Assembly (NCBI GenBank): GCA_016703965.1
Contig: JADJBB010000021.1
Span: forward strand, 992,001-1,056,000
DNA from: Acidobacteriota bacterium
GTDB taxonomy: Bacteria > Acidobacteriota > Blastocatellia > Pyrinomonadales > Pyrinomonadaceae
DNA: 64,000 nt
Reading direction: 5' to 3'
Every line of letters starts with the position of its first letter. Position 1 is the stretch's first letter. A program made the translations under genes and the position numbers. This document shows, in pieces, positions 49,940-58,160 of this stretch. The notes beneath the pieces are model-generated. The model did no database searches, was not told the origin of the DNA, and saw only the letters and a list, made by a program, of their open reading frames with translations.

Positions 49940-51835
49940 TTACCGATCTACAAAATCAAACGCCTGCAAATTATTTCCGTTTGCCGAATAAAGCAAACCG
50001 ACAGCTTCGTCAGTCACGAATTGCGCGTCAGGCACTGAGACGAGTGCAAACCTTGCATCCCGGCCCGTATGAACATTGACCCCAATGAGGCCTCTTTTTT
50101 CGTAGGGACGCGGAAGGTCGGTGTAGAAATACATGTGGTTCGAACGCAGCTCGGCGAGGCGTTTGCGGCGGAGAAGGTAATCGGAGAACCGGTCGAGCTG
50201 CCGTGCCGGATCTATGCGGTCGAAGATGCTCTCGCTAACCGCTCCTCGCGAAGGCGTCACACGGTCTACCGCTCGCCCGATGATCTGACCGCGGATGTCA
50301 GTGGCGTTTGGAACCGTTACATTAAGGCTGCCGAAACGGCTGAGATTTTGGATTCGACCGAGAGACCCGTAGGCGTAGACCCGCCGCATCGCATAATTTC
50401 TAGCCGCGTTTCCCGCGAGCGTTGACAAGTTTACCGACCCGAACCGCGTCTGCAAACCAGACCAGCGAAACGAATTTGCCGCCGTCGCGATACTTAAACC
50501 TGTTCTCGCAAAACCGATCGCTGAAGTCGCGATGCCGCCGTAGCGGAAATATAACGCCGCGGCTCGGGATACGATCCCGGCGATGATCCGAAATGTTCCG
50601 CGTGCCGGAGCCGTGTGACGAACACGCCATAATTCCGGCGTTTTCGAGTCTGAGCCGACGCGAAAAGCTGCGATCTCGTTTCTACCCCCAACGACCGCTT
50701 GGCCGCCTTCGTTTATGAGGACAAATTGTGCTTTCTCGGTTTTGTGGTCGCGTTTTGCCGTGCGTGTTCCGCTACGGGCGTCGAGCGTTATGAGGTCGTC
50801 TTTGTCGGCGATCAGGATGGTGTTTAGGTCGGCGAAAACAAAATTTGTCAGCCCTTTGTCAGCACCTTTGTAACGCCAGAGCGTTTTACCGTTGGTGGTA
50901 TTGATAGCGGTCACACCGAACGGGCCTTTTTCTTTTAGTTCGCCGTCCTTTAGCTGCGTGAACTGGCCGCCCGTTCGTACATAAAGCACATTTCCGACTA
51001 GAGCCATCTCCGCACAAATGCCGAGATCGTCCGCTTCCCAGTCCTGTTTTCCAGTGCGGCGGTTGACCGCACGGATCTTACCTTTGCCCGAGACGTAGAC
51101 GTGTTGGTCGTCAAAAACCGGATCGGCCTCGGTCAGGGCGAGGCCGTCTTCGTTGATCTTGAATTTCTCGCGTTCCTTCTCCTTTCCCGTGCGGGCGTCG
51201 AACGAGGTTGAGCCTTCGTAGAACAGAAAGAGCCGACCATCAAGGAGCAGAGGAGCGCGGTAATTGTCGAGCGTGTAGTCGATATCGCCCAGATTCTCGC
51301 CAAAACGCGTCGGCATCATTTCGATGCTGGTATCGAGTTCGCGTTTCCACAGTTCGTCGCCGGTTGAGAGCTGCAATACTTGAACGGTTGGCTTTTTCTT
51401 AAAATTGTCGTCTGCCTTCCCGCGCGGGTCTCTCACGAGAACTACCGCGATCAGATCATTCTCCGGATCGACCGCGAGCTGCATCACATCGCCTTTGACC
51501 TTGTCACTCTGCCAGATACGTGAGCCCGTAAGCATATCGACGGCCTCAAGCCGTGAGTTTTTGCCTTCGTCGCGTGAAAACAGAATAAGATCAGTATCCG
51601 GCACCGGCGTGACAGATGTCGCATTGATATTCCCGGTCGATTGCCTCCAAATACGTTCGCCCGTCTGTCCGTCAATAGAGTAGAGGCTTCGCTCCGTTCC
51701 GGCGAGGATAATGCCGAAATCGGTTGTCTGGTAAAAGCGGATCTTCGAATCGAGATTAGATTGCCAAGCAGGCTGAGCAAGGGAAATAGCCGCGTAAAGG
51801 TACAGGATGCATAAAAGTAGAACTAGTGCTTTCAT
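49940..51835 (-). CDS. Exported PQQ-type beta-propeller protein with an unusual insert
   Basis: A 631-residue protein with an N-terminal signal peptide (LVLLLCILYLYAAISLAQ). The propeller is seen in repeated blades such as LYSIDGQTGERIWRQSTGNI, LEAVDMLTGSRIWQSDKVKG and ITAINTTNGKTLWRYKGADK-type motifs. Blades run through residue about 400. Residues about 415-590 then form an Ala/Arg-rich helical insert (for example GIVSRAAALYFRYGGIATSA and ESIFDRIDPARQLDRFSDYL) that does not look like a blade. A final blade (LIGVNVHTGRDARFALVSVP) closes the ring. No dehydrogenase active site is seen, so it is probably a structural or sensor propeller rather than a quinoprotein enzyme. It is in one series with the sigma/anti-sigma genes. 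Confidence 0.78.
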   Translation of the reverse strand: MKALVLLLCILYLYAAISLAQPAWQSNLDSKIRFYQTTDFGIILAGTERSLYSIDGQTGERIWRQSTGNINATSVTPVPDTDLILFSRDEGKNSRLEAVDMLTGSRIWQSDKVKGDVMQLAVDPENDLIAVVLVRDPRGKADDNFKKKPTVQVLQLSTGDELWKRELDTSIEMMPTRFGENLGDIDYTLDNYRAPLLLDGRLFLFYEGSTSFDARTGKEKEREKFKINEDGLALTEADPVFDDQHVYVSGKGKIRAVNRRTGKQDWEADDLGICAEMALVGNVLYVRTGGQFTQLKDGELKEKGPFGVTAINTTNGKTLWRYKGADKGLTNFVFADLNTILIADKDDLITLDARSGTRTAKRDHKTEKAQFVLINEGGQAVVGGRNEIAAFRVGSDSKTPELWRVRHTAPARGTFRIIAGIVSRAAALYFRYGGIATSAIGFARTGLSIATAANSFRWSGLQTRFGSVNLSTLAGNAARNYAMRRVYAYGSLGRIQNLSRFGSLNVTVPNATDIRGQIIGRAVDRVTPSRGAVSESIFDRIDPARQLDRFSDYLLRRKRLAELRSNHMYFYTDLPRPYEKRGLIGVNVHTGRDARFALVSVPDAQFVTDEAVGLLYSANGNNLQAFDFVDR

Positions 51836-51873
51836 GCTGATAGTTTAACGTGATTCTTTAAGTAGCGACAGAT

Positions 51874-53055
51874 TTATTGGACACGGTAAGCCTTGCCCTT
51901 CCAGACCAAGACAACGGTTCCGCCGATCGTGTCGGCGATGTTTCGGAGGCCGCTGTCGAGTTTTTTGTATTCGTCGGTGCCGCGGCGGAAGTTCATGGTC
52001 GCCTGATTTTTATAGGCGGAATCGTACCATGCGCCGTTGCGGTTGTTGAACGTCTTCCCACCAACCGACCGCGTGACGGGCATGTCGTAAGTTTGATTCT
52101 GGATCTGATTCGTCTGCGTATTGATCGGGCCTGATCGAACCGGGCCGCTCTTTGACGGCTGCGGCGGCAGGTCGCGTCCGCGTGGAACTTCCGCTTGCTT
52201 TCGCATGACTGGCTCTGGAACGCTGGCGTCATCCTTATTTTTTAGCCTATCGTCGACCTCTTTCTTGCTTTCGCGTTCACTCGCGACTGCACCGCCGAGT
52301 ATTGTCGGGGCTGGCGGTGGCGGAGCGGCTTTGGTCATCGGCCGTGCTTCCTCTGCCAGTTTGTCTTCGTCGCGGGACACAACGCCGTTGTCGGGCGATT
52401 CGCCGGTGGTTGAGACTGAACCTGGTTTGGCTAGGGTAATCGATCGCTTATCAGCTGGGAGTTCGCCAGGCGTTACGAGCGGATCAGGAACAGCATTTTG
52501 GGCCGGAAGTGCGGCGGCATTTGCCGCAGTGTTGGTCATAGCCGGGGCAGTATTGGCAGCAGCAACGGCTTTGTTTGCTGATTCATCGCTCGCATAAGGT
52601 CCGCTTTTCTGACGTTCGCTGTCGTTGACCTGTGCAACGCTCGCGTTTTGCTCAGACTGTCGATTTTGGATCACCGTGAAGGCGAAAAATCCGCCGAATA
52701 CGAGTACAAGAGCCCCCATCGCTATCGCCAGGTTTGGCGTGCGGAAAAGCTTTTGATACCAAGGGATCGCCACCGCGACAACGGGCGCCGAAACGACGGA
52801 AGCGGCTTTTACGTCCGCTTCGGAAGCAAAAAGCATTGATTGGGAAAGGATCCGGCGACAGCGGTCGCAATCGGCGAAATGCTCCATATAAAGCGTTCGC
52901 GTCTTGGTCGGCAGAGCGTTCTCGACAAACGCCGCGATGGAATCGGCGTCGACGTGCTTCGTTTTCTCAGGCGGTTCATCGCCCACGAGCACACCGCGAC
53001 CATCCCGCGCACGGCGGAGGATCGCATCCATTTCTTTGTCGAATTCCAGTTCCAT
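51874..53055 (-). CDS. Membrane-anchored zinc-finger anti-sigma-like protein
   Basis: A 393-residue protein. Near residues 56-68 the N-terminus has YMEHFADCDRCRRILSQS, an HxxxCxxC zinc-finger motif characteristic of anti-sigma factors of the ZAS/zf-HC2 type. A transmembrane helix follows (LAIAMGALVLVFGGFFAFTV, about 110-130). The outer part is low complexity, rich in Ala, Asn, Pro and Glu, and ends in a small domain (DSGLRNIADTIGGTVVLVWK). It lies just downstream of a sigma factor gene and very probably holds that sigma factor at the membrane. A palindromic repeat lies in the 139-base gap between the two. Confidence 0.8.
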   Translation of the reverse strand: MELEFDKEMDAILRRARDGRGVLVGDEPPEKTKHVDADSIAAFVENALPTKTRTLYMEHFADCDRCRRILSQSMLFASEADVKAASVVSAPVVAVAIPWYQKLFRTPNLAIAMGALVLVFGGFFAFTVIQNRQSEQNASVAQVNDSERQKSGPYASDESANKAVAAANTAPAMTNTAANAAALPAQNAVPDPLVTPGELPADKRSITLAKPGSVSTTGESPDNGVVSRDEDKLAEEARPMTKAAPPPPAPTILGGAVASERESKKEVDDRLKNKDDASVPEPVMRKQAEVPRGRDLPPQPSKSGPVRSGPINTQTNQIQNQTYDMPVTRSVGGKTFNNRNGAWYDSAYKNQATMNFRRGTDEYKKLDSGLRNIADTIGGTVVLVWKGKAYRVQ

Positions 53056-53064
53056 CTTAAAAAT

Positions 53065-53176
53065 TAGCCACAGAGTTCACAGAGAGTACAGAGTAAATCG
53101 AAGTATTGTTTGTAAGAACCATGACTTTCATTCAACATCACCATTTATCTCAGTGATCTCTGTGTCCTCTGTGGCT
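53065..53176. repeat. Imperfect palindrome, family c
   Basis: The left arm (53065-53098) reads TAGCCACAGAGTTCACAGAG and has CACAGAG words every 9-10 bases. The right arm (53143-53176) ends TGTGTCCTCTGTGGCTA, its reverse complement. It fills the gap between the sigma factor and the anti-sigma-like gene. Confidence 0.9.
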
Positions 53177-53194
53177 ACGGTTTTCGTAACCCGT

Positions 53195-54157
53195 CTATAG
53201 AACGCCGCTACCTACAATATCTTGCACGATCGCCAGTAACAGTAATGCGGCGAACATCGTTTCGAGATTAATGCCGAGGCTCGCTGCGGTCTCAGAGAGG
53301 TGACGTTTGACCTCAATGTCAGTCCAACCGTGCTGCGTTTTCAGGCTTTTTTCAACGCCTTTGCGGATCTCGCTTTGAACGCGTGTGAGTTTTCGGCTCG
53401 CTGTTGCTTCGTGATAGCCGAAGGTCGCGGCGATGTCTTTTAATTTCAGGCTGTCGAAATAGTAGAGCTTAAGGATCAATCGATCTTCGGCTTCAAGTCC
53501 TGCAATTGCCGAACTCAAGGCTGCGGAAACGTCGGCCGTCGTGCGGCCTTCGCTATAAAGCTCCTCAGGATTCTCAATATGCGAACCAAAATGCGGCCCG
53601 TCGCCATTCGAAGCCTCGTTTGCCAGATTCTCAAACTCGCGGTCTTCCTCGATCTGAACAAATTTGGACTGCTTTCTAAACTGATCTACGGCCAATTGCG
53701 AAACCACCGCCCGCAGCCAACCGGCTAGGCTTCCGCGTCCCGAATAATACGCCAGCTTGCTCTTCTTATTGCCGTCCGCATCGACACGAAGCCCGTAAAG
53801 CTCTGCCCAAATCGAACTTGCGAGATCCTCAGCGTCCTCGTTATTCGACGAGATCTTGCGTGCGGCAGACTTAACCGTCGAATCAAAATTCGCAACCAGA
53901 TCTTCCCAAGCCTTCTCATCGCCCTTTTCGCAAGCCACGATCAAACACAGGTCATCAGCCCTGATCTCATGCACAAAATCCTCGATCTCAACATGAGCGG
54001 CACCGGGATTGTCCCGCAGCAAATACTTCTCAACCGTCGCCTCAACCCGCCCCGCGATATCGTCACCCGTCAGAGAACGCGAATTACCGGCGCGAGAGAT
54101 CAAATGCTCTATCGCCTCGCGAACCGTATTTTTGTGCTTCTCAGGAACCGCGCTCAT
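53195..54157 (-). CDS. Sigma-70 family RNA polymerase sigma factor with hydrophobic C-terminal tail
   Basis: A 320-residue sigma factor. Region 2 is seen in KGDEKAWEDLVANFDSTVKS with the following DAEDLASSIWAELYG; GSLAGWLRAVVSQLAVDQFR ends that part. Region 4 contains LEAEDRLILKLYYFDSLKLK and DIAATFGYHEATASRKLTRV. The first 75 residues are a helical extension not found in plain ECF sigmas. After region 4 there is another 50 residues ending in LETMFAALLLLAIVQDIVGS, a hydrophobic segment that could dock in or on a membrane. The next gene encodes a zinc-finger anti-sigma-like protein, and the PQQ propeller and M28 peptidase follow, so these are likely targets. Confidence 0.83.
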   Translation of the reverse strand: MSAVPEKHKNTVREAIEHLISRAGNSRSLTGDDIAGRVEATVEKYLLRDNPGAAHVEIEDFVHEIRADDLCLIVACEKGDEKAWEDLVANFDSTVKSAARKISSNNEDAEDLASSIWAELYGLRVDADGNKKSKLAYYSGRGSLAGWLRAVVSQLAVDQFRKQSKFVQIEEDREFENLANEASNGDGPHFGSHIENPEELYSEGRTTADVSAALSSAIAGLEAEDRLILKLYYFDSLKLKDIAATFGYHEATASRKLTRVQSEIRKGVEKSLKTQHGWTDIEVKRHLSETAASLGINLETMFAALLLLAIVQDIVGSGVL

Positions 54158-54224
54158 TCAGAAAAAGGTGTCACGATTTTAGCACTGTTTTGATGACTAT
54201 TTTAGTGTTGGAGTTGGTGTGGAG

Positions 54225-54443
54225 TTAAAACTCTCCGTTTAGAACTTCCTTCGTAACACCGATTGGATCGTGAAGGAACAACTGCGGATTATCAGCTAAC
54301 GTGACTATTCGGCAGGTAATATTTGTACAACCGAAACAGGGTTGACCAACATTTTCTCTTAAATAAAAGTCTACTGATATGCCTATGACGAACATCATAA
54401 TGGCAACTGGCAGAAAATTAAGTTCATGCCTGAAAATCCTCAT
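54225..54443 (-). CDS. Small membrane protein (uncertain)
   Basis: A 72-residue open frame with MRIFRHELNFLPVAIMMFVI, then GISVDFYL: a positively charged N-terminus followed by a membrane-spanning helix and an outward domain with three cysteines (QPCFGCTNITCRIV). The composition looks protein-like and differs from random frames nearby. No family is known to me. It stands alone between the sigma factor and the hydrolase gene, with gaps of 67 bases (to the sigma factor) and 121 bases (to the hydrolase). Confidence 0.45.
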   Translation of the reverse strand: MRIFRHELNFLPVAIMMFVIGISVDFYLRENVGQPCFGCTNITCRIVTLADNPQLFLHDPIGVTKEVLNGEF

Positions 54444-54564
54444 ATTAATCGCTGATTCTACACCAAAATTTATCGCTATGCCAGATGTTTCTCGACGCAG
54501 ACCTTTGCGATGTCATATAGAAGAGATGTTATTTGATATCTATCCGATGGCTGGCAGTGCAGTC

Positions 54565-55590
54565 CTACTTCAAATGCTTCCGCAAAAACGACACTATCTT
54601 ATAGCCGTCGTAATAGACCCACGGTTTTACGCCTAGCGTGTAGTGTCCGCAGGGAATCGTTACGGAGCTGTGTTTGATCTTGTGCTGTTTTAGGGCGTTG
54701 ATCGTGTCGCGTGAGAGGTCGACGGGGAAGCTTAGGTCGTAGAGGGTGTAGATGTAGCGTTGGGGACGCGGCGGTAGTTTGGCGAGGCGGTCCATGTAGG
54801 CCATGGGCGAGATGGGCAGCCAATATTCGCGGAGTTCTTCGAGGGTCACGTTGTCGCCGATGCCTTCTTTCACGTGATAGGTCGAGAGGCCGTGCCAGAC
54901 GACGTCGGCGGGATAGCCGGAAACGTGGTTAAAGACCGCCGTATCGATATCGAGATCGTGCGTAAACGCAAAAAAGCCAACGCACGAACCAATGCTGGTG
55001 CCGACGATGCCGATCTTTTCGTAGCCTTGCCGCTTCAACCAACGCACGGCCGAACGCGTATCCACAACTGCCTGACGAAGCGATTGAAGCGTGCGGCCGA
55101 CATTTGGAGCGACGAGATAATCGGCACGTTCGAGCTCCGGCGGCATGCGCTCTTCGTGATAGGGAAGCGTCAATCTGAGGGCGGAAAAGCCGACCTTGTT
55201 GAATATTTTGCAGAGATCGTAATACGTTCCAGCTTTTGCATTCCAATGCGGCAGAACCAGGACTGCTGCCTTTTTGTTCGTCGCGTGCGGGAAATATCGA
55301 GCGTAGGCGGTGTTGTTCTCGGGGGAGACCGTTTTGATGCCGCTTGTCCATGTGAGCTTGTTTTCACCATTCGAAATTTCAAATTTGAAATCTGAAATTT
55401 CCGGATTGATGAAAAAATTTTCGCTGTTCTCGACGGTGTTTTTTGAGTATTGGCTGAACAGCTTTCGCGGGTCGTCGCCGTTTGGGTGATCGGTGATGTA
55501 TTCCGTGCCCCATGCGAATTCACGCACAATCCGGTTATCGTCACGCATTGCGTGCTCGCGTTCCTGATTGTGCATGTAGCGTTTTAGCAT
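54565..55590 (-). CDS. Alpha/beta hydrolase superfamily protein
   Basis: A 341-residue protein. The core is an alpha/beta hydrolase: AVLVLPHWNAKAGTYYDLCK near the oxyanion loop, then GYEKIGIVGTSIGSCVGFFA with the nucleophile Ser in GTSIGS. The C-terminal SSVTIPCGHYTLGVKPWVYY probably carries the catalytic His. No signal peptide is seen. The start ATG (MLKRYMHNQER) at 55590 is preferred, because the frame before it is repeat-derived sequence. The substrate is unknown; it could be an esterase or peptidase-like enzyme. Confidence 0.8.
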   Translation of the reverse strand: MLKRYMHNQEREHAMRDDNRIVREFAWGTEYITDHPNGDDPRKLFSQYSKNTVENSENFFINPEISDFKFEISNGENKLTWTSGIKTVSPENNTAYARYFPHATNKKAAVLVLPHWNAKAGTYYDLCKIFNKVGFSALRLTLPYHEERMPPELERADYLVAPNVGRTLQSLRQAVVDTRSAVRWLKRQGYEKIGIVGTSIGSCVGFFAFTHDLDIDTAVFNHVSGYPADVVWHGLSTYHVKEGIGDNVTLEELREYWLPISPMAYMDRLAKLPPRPQRYIYTLYDLSFPVDLSRDTINALKQHKIKHSSVTIPCGHYTLGVKPWVYYDGYKIVSFLRKHLK

Positions 55591-55607
55591 AGATGGAATA
55601 GGTTGAT

Positions 55608-55666
55608 AACAACGGATTAACGCAGATTTACCCGGATAAATCTTCGACAATTGCGTTAATCCGTTG
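55608..55666. repeat. Imperfect palindrome, family a (copy 3)
   Basis: The left arm begins AACAACGGATTAACGCAGAT and the right part (55651-55666) is TTGCGTTAATCCGTTG, its reverse complement. The sequence matches the elements at 5279 and 5721. It lies between bshA and the alpha/beta hydrolase gene. Confidence 0.88.
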
Positions 55667-55677
55667 GTTTCACTTCT

Positions 55678-56820
55678 TTACGCGGCTGCTGCTTTCGCTT
55701 TGTTGACGATCTTTTCGTAGAAAGCGATGTATTGCGGGATGATCTTAGATGTCGAATATCGCTGAACGGCGAGTTCACGTCCTCGTTCGCCGAAGGCCCG
55801 TCGCAGATCTTCATCGCTTAGCAGTTTCAGCGTATCCACGCTCATCTTTTCAACGTCGCCGACATCGCTCAGGAAGCCCGATTCTCCATCGTTAACCACC
55901 TCAGGAATGCCGCCGATTCGGGTGGCAATGACTGGTACCTCGCACGCCTGAGCTTCTAGGGCTGCGAGCCCGAAGGATTCTAGTTCGGAAGGCAGAAGGA
56001 AGACATCCGCGATGCCGAGATAATCGGCGATATTCGCCTGTTTGCCGACAAAGACCGTGTTTTCTATGACGCCAAGCTGTTCGGCCCTATAACGAACCGC
56101 TGATAACTCTGGGCCATCACCGACCAGAATAAGCCTCGCATTCTGCCCCGCGGCTCGGACTTTGGCAAGTATCTCGACGCAGTCATTTGGACGTTTTACA
56201 TGGCGAAAATTCGATACGTGAACGAGCAAGCGTTCGCCGTTGGGCGCGAGTTCTGAACGCAACGGCGAATCGGGCAGCCGCATGTAGTGCTTCTCGCAAA
56301 TAAAATTCGGAATTACTTCGATTTCATCAAAATCAAAGGTCTCGATCGTAGCCTGTTTTAGAAATTTCGAAACGGCGGTCACGCCGTCCGATTGCTGTAG
56401 ACCGTAACGTGTGATCGGCAGATAGCTGCGGTCGGCTCCAACCAGCGTGATGTCCGTTCCGTGAAGCGTCGTTATAACCGGCACGTAGCGTTTTTGCTTG
56501 ATCGATTCGCGGGCGAGGATCGCAGAGATCGAGTGCGGTATCGCGTAATGAACGTGGAGTAGGTCTAACTTTTCTGCTCGGGCGACGGTGGCCATTTTGG
56601 TCGCGAGGGCTAGATCGTATGGCTGATGTTCGAACAGTGCGTACGACATCATTTCGACTTCGTGAAAGTGAATACGTTCGTTCAACTCGGTGAGCCTCGT
56701 CGGGAGAACCGACGAGATGAAATGCACATTATGCCCGCGTTCCGCGAGGTCGCGGCCGAGTTCGGAGCCGACGATCCCGCTGCCGCCGTAGGTTGGATAG
56801 ACTGTGATGCCGATGTTCAT
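55678..56820 (-). CDS. bshA: N-acetyl-alpha-D-glucosaminyl L-malate synthase BshA (bacillithiol biosynthesis)
   Basis: A 380-residue GT4-type glycosyltransferase. The beginning MNIGITVYPTYGGSGIVGSE, with LGRDLAERGHNVHFISS, is a clear BshA hallmark, and THGTDITLVG-type wording (VITTLHGTDITLVGADRSYL) and SNFRHVKRPNDCVEIL are in the expected places. The donor site has LLPSELESFGLAALEAQACE. It joins UDP-GlcNAc and L-malate in the first step of bacillithiol synthesis. The other bsh genes are not in the window. The ATG at 56820 is used. Confidence 0.92.
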   Translation of the reverse strand: MNIGITVYPTYGGSGIVGSELGRDLAERGHNVHFISSVLPTRLTELNERIHFHEVEMMSYALFEHQPYDLALATKMATVARAEKLDLLHVHYAIPHSISAILARESIKQKRYVPVITTLHGTDITLVGADRSYLPITRYGLQQSDGVTAVSKFLKQATIETFDFDEIEVIPNFICEKHYMRLPDSPLRSELAPNGERLLVHVSNFRHVKRPNDCVEILAKVRAAGQNARLILVGDGPELSAVRYRAEQLGVIENTVFVGKQANIADYLGIADVFLLPSELESFGLAALEAQACEVPVIATRIGGIPEVVNDGESGFLSDVGDVEKMSVDTLKLLSDEDLRRAFGERGRELAVQRYSTSKIIPQYIAFYEKIVNKAKAAAA

Positions 56821-56897
56821 AGAGCCCCAATCTCGCTAAGCGTCCTCAGCAAACGTAATCGTAACAGTTTCTGTTACAAGACTCTACTGACAAGGAT

Positions 56898-58070
56898 TCA
56901 GCCTTTCTTTCTAACGACATACACGATACCCGTAAAATCATCTGTGAGCAGAAAAGAATTGGCATCGAGCTTCATGATGTCGCACGGGCGGCCCATGACC
57001 TTGCCGTTTTGGAGAAATCCGGTGATCAGGTCTTGCAGCTTTTCGCCCTTACGCATGATGACGACCTTGTAGCCGTGACCCATGTTCTTGTCGGTCGAGC
57101 CGTGAAGTGAGACCAGGAAGGCGTTTTTGACGAGCGGATCAGCGTCGGCGTCGTCGAAATAGTCGAATCCGAGTGCGGACGAACGCGAGGGGAAAAATGC
57201 GTACGGAGCGGTGACATTTGTGCAGCCGCTCGAGCGTTTGATCTTCGGGTCAGCAAAGATCTTGCCGTTCGACGAGTGGCAATACGGCCAGCCGTAATCG
57301 GCACCTTCTTTTAGCGCGTAGAATGTCTCGTCAGGCTTTTGCATACCGAGGTGGTCACTGCCCTGGTTGGTCGCGAAGACATATTTGCCGATCGCCCGCA
57401 GGCCGACGGCGTTTCTCAGGCCTTTAGCGAACTCTCGTTGATCAGTGCCGTCGGGGTTCATTGAGATGATACTTGCGCGGATCTTTTCCTTCTCAACACA
57501 CGAATTACAGCTTGAACCGACCGAGACATAGAGACGTCCGTCCGGTGAGAACGAGATCGTCCGCGTCAGATGCCAACCGCCGTACTTGTAAGAGAGGCCG
57601 TAGTCGGGGAAGGTTGCGAGGACCTCGGGTTTTGTGTCGGTCGGTTTTGTTTCGCCGAGTGTGAATTTTCTGCGAGTTAGCTGATGAGTTTCAGCAAGAT
57701 AGAACCATTCCTGGCCATTTGCGTCGCGATAGAATTGCACGCTGTTCGGGTTTCGGAGCTTGGTCAAGTACGGAATAAGCTTGCTGAATTTGCCCGTTTC
57801 CGCATTCCAGCCGTCAAGTATGTAAACAGTACCACGGGTATTGTCAGCGAGGTTGTACATGTCAGTCACGAAGATGCGGCCGTCGGGGGCTTTGGCAAAA
57901 AAACGCACGCGTTTCAGGCCTTCCATTGCCGGGATCATTTCGTAGCCCTCGGCGATCTTTATCGTGAACGATCTTCCATTTTTTAGCGAAATGCGCTGGT
58001 CGACGAGCCTCGATTGGCTAAGCGTGTAGATCGGCAACAACAGGATCGTAAAAAACAGTAGCTTTCTCAT
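56898..58070 (-). CDS. Exported sorbosone dehydrogenase-like (PQQ glucose/sorbosone dehydrogenase-fold) protein
   Basis: A 390-residue exported six-bladed propeller protein. It begins with a signal peptide (MRKLLFFTILLLPIYTLSQS). Family features include VRFFAKAPDGRIFVTDMYNL, TISFSPDGRLYVSVGSSCNS, VFATNQGSDHLG and FYALKEGADYGWPYCHSSNG, where the oxidoreductase PQQ site lies in related enzymes. A CNSC pair follows the PQQ-binding blade. It is thought to oxidise a sugar or aldehyde in the periplasm, but activity is unproven. Another protein of the same superfamily is at 59118-60266, and ppk2 lies between. Confidence 0.8.
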   Translation of the reverse strand: MRKLLFFTILLLPIYTLSQSRLVDQRISLKNGRSFTIKIAEGYEMIPAMEGLKRVRFFAKAPDGRIFVTDMYNLADNTRGTVYILDGWNAETGKFSKLIPYLTKLRNPNSVQFYRDANGQEWFYLAETHQLTRRKFTLGETKPTDTKPEVLATFPDYGLSYKYGGWHLTRTISFSPDGRLYVSVGSSCNSCVEKEKIRASIISMNPDGTDQREFAKGLRNAVGLRAIGKYVFATNQGSDHLGMQKPDETFYALKEGADYGWPYCHSSNGKIFADPKIKRSSGCTNVTAPYAFFPSRSSALGFDYFDDADADPLVKNAFLVSLHGSTDKNMGHGYKVVIMRKGEKLQDLITGFLQNGKVMGRPCDIMKLDANSFLLTDDFTGIVYVVRKKG

Positions 58071-58100
58071 ATCTTTGAATTAACGTTTGGTCTGTTCAAA

Positions 58101-58154
58101 AAAGCTGAAAACTGATAGCTTAAAGCTGAAAAATCTGTCAGCAATAAGCTATTG
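58101..58154. repeat. Word-repeat element, family f
   Basis: AGCTGAAAACTGATAGCTTA is followed by AAGCTGAAAAATCTGTCAGC and AATAAGCT. The words AGCTGAAA and TAGCTT recur, and the central AGCTTAAAGCT is close to self-complementary. It lies immediately upstream of the ppk2 start codon, within the divergent gap. Confidence 0.5.
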
Positions 58155-58160
58155 AGAAAA

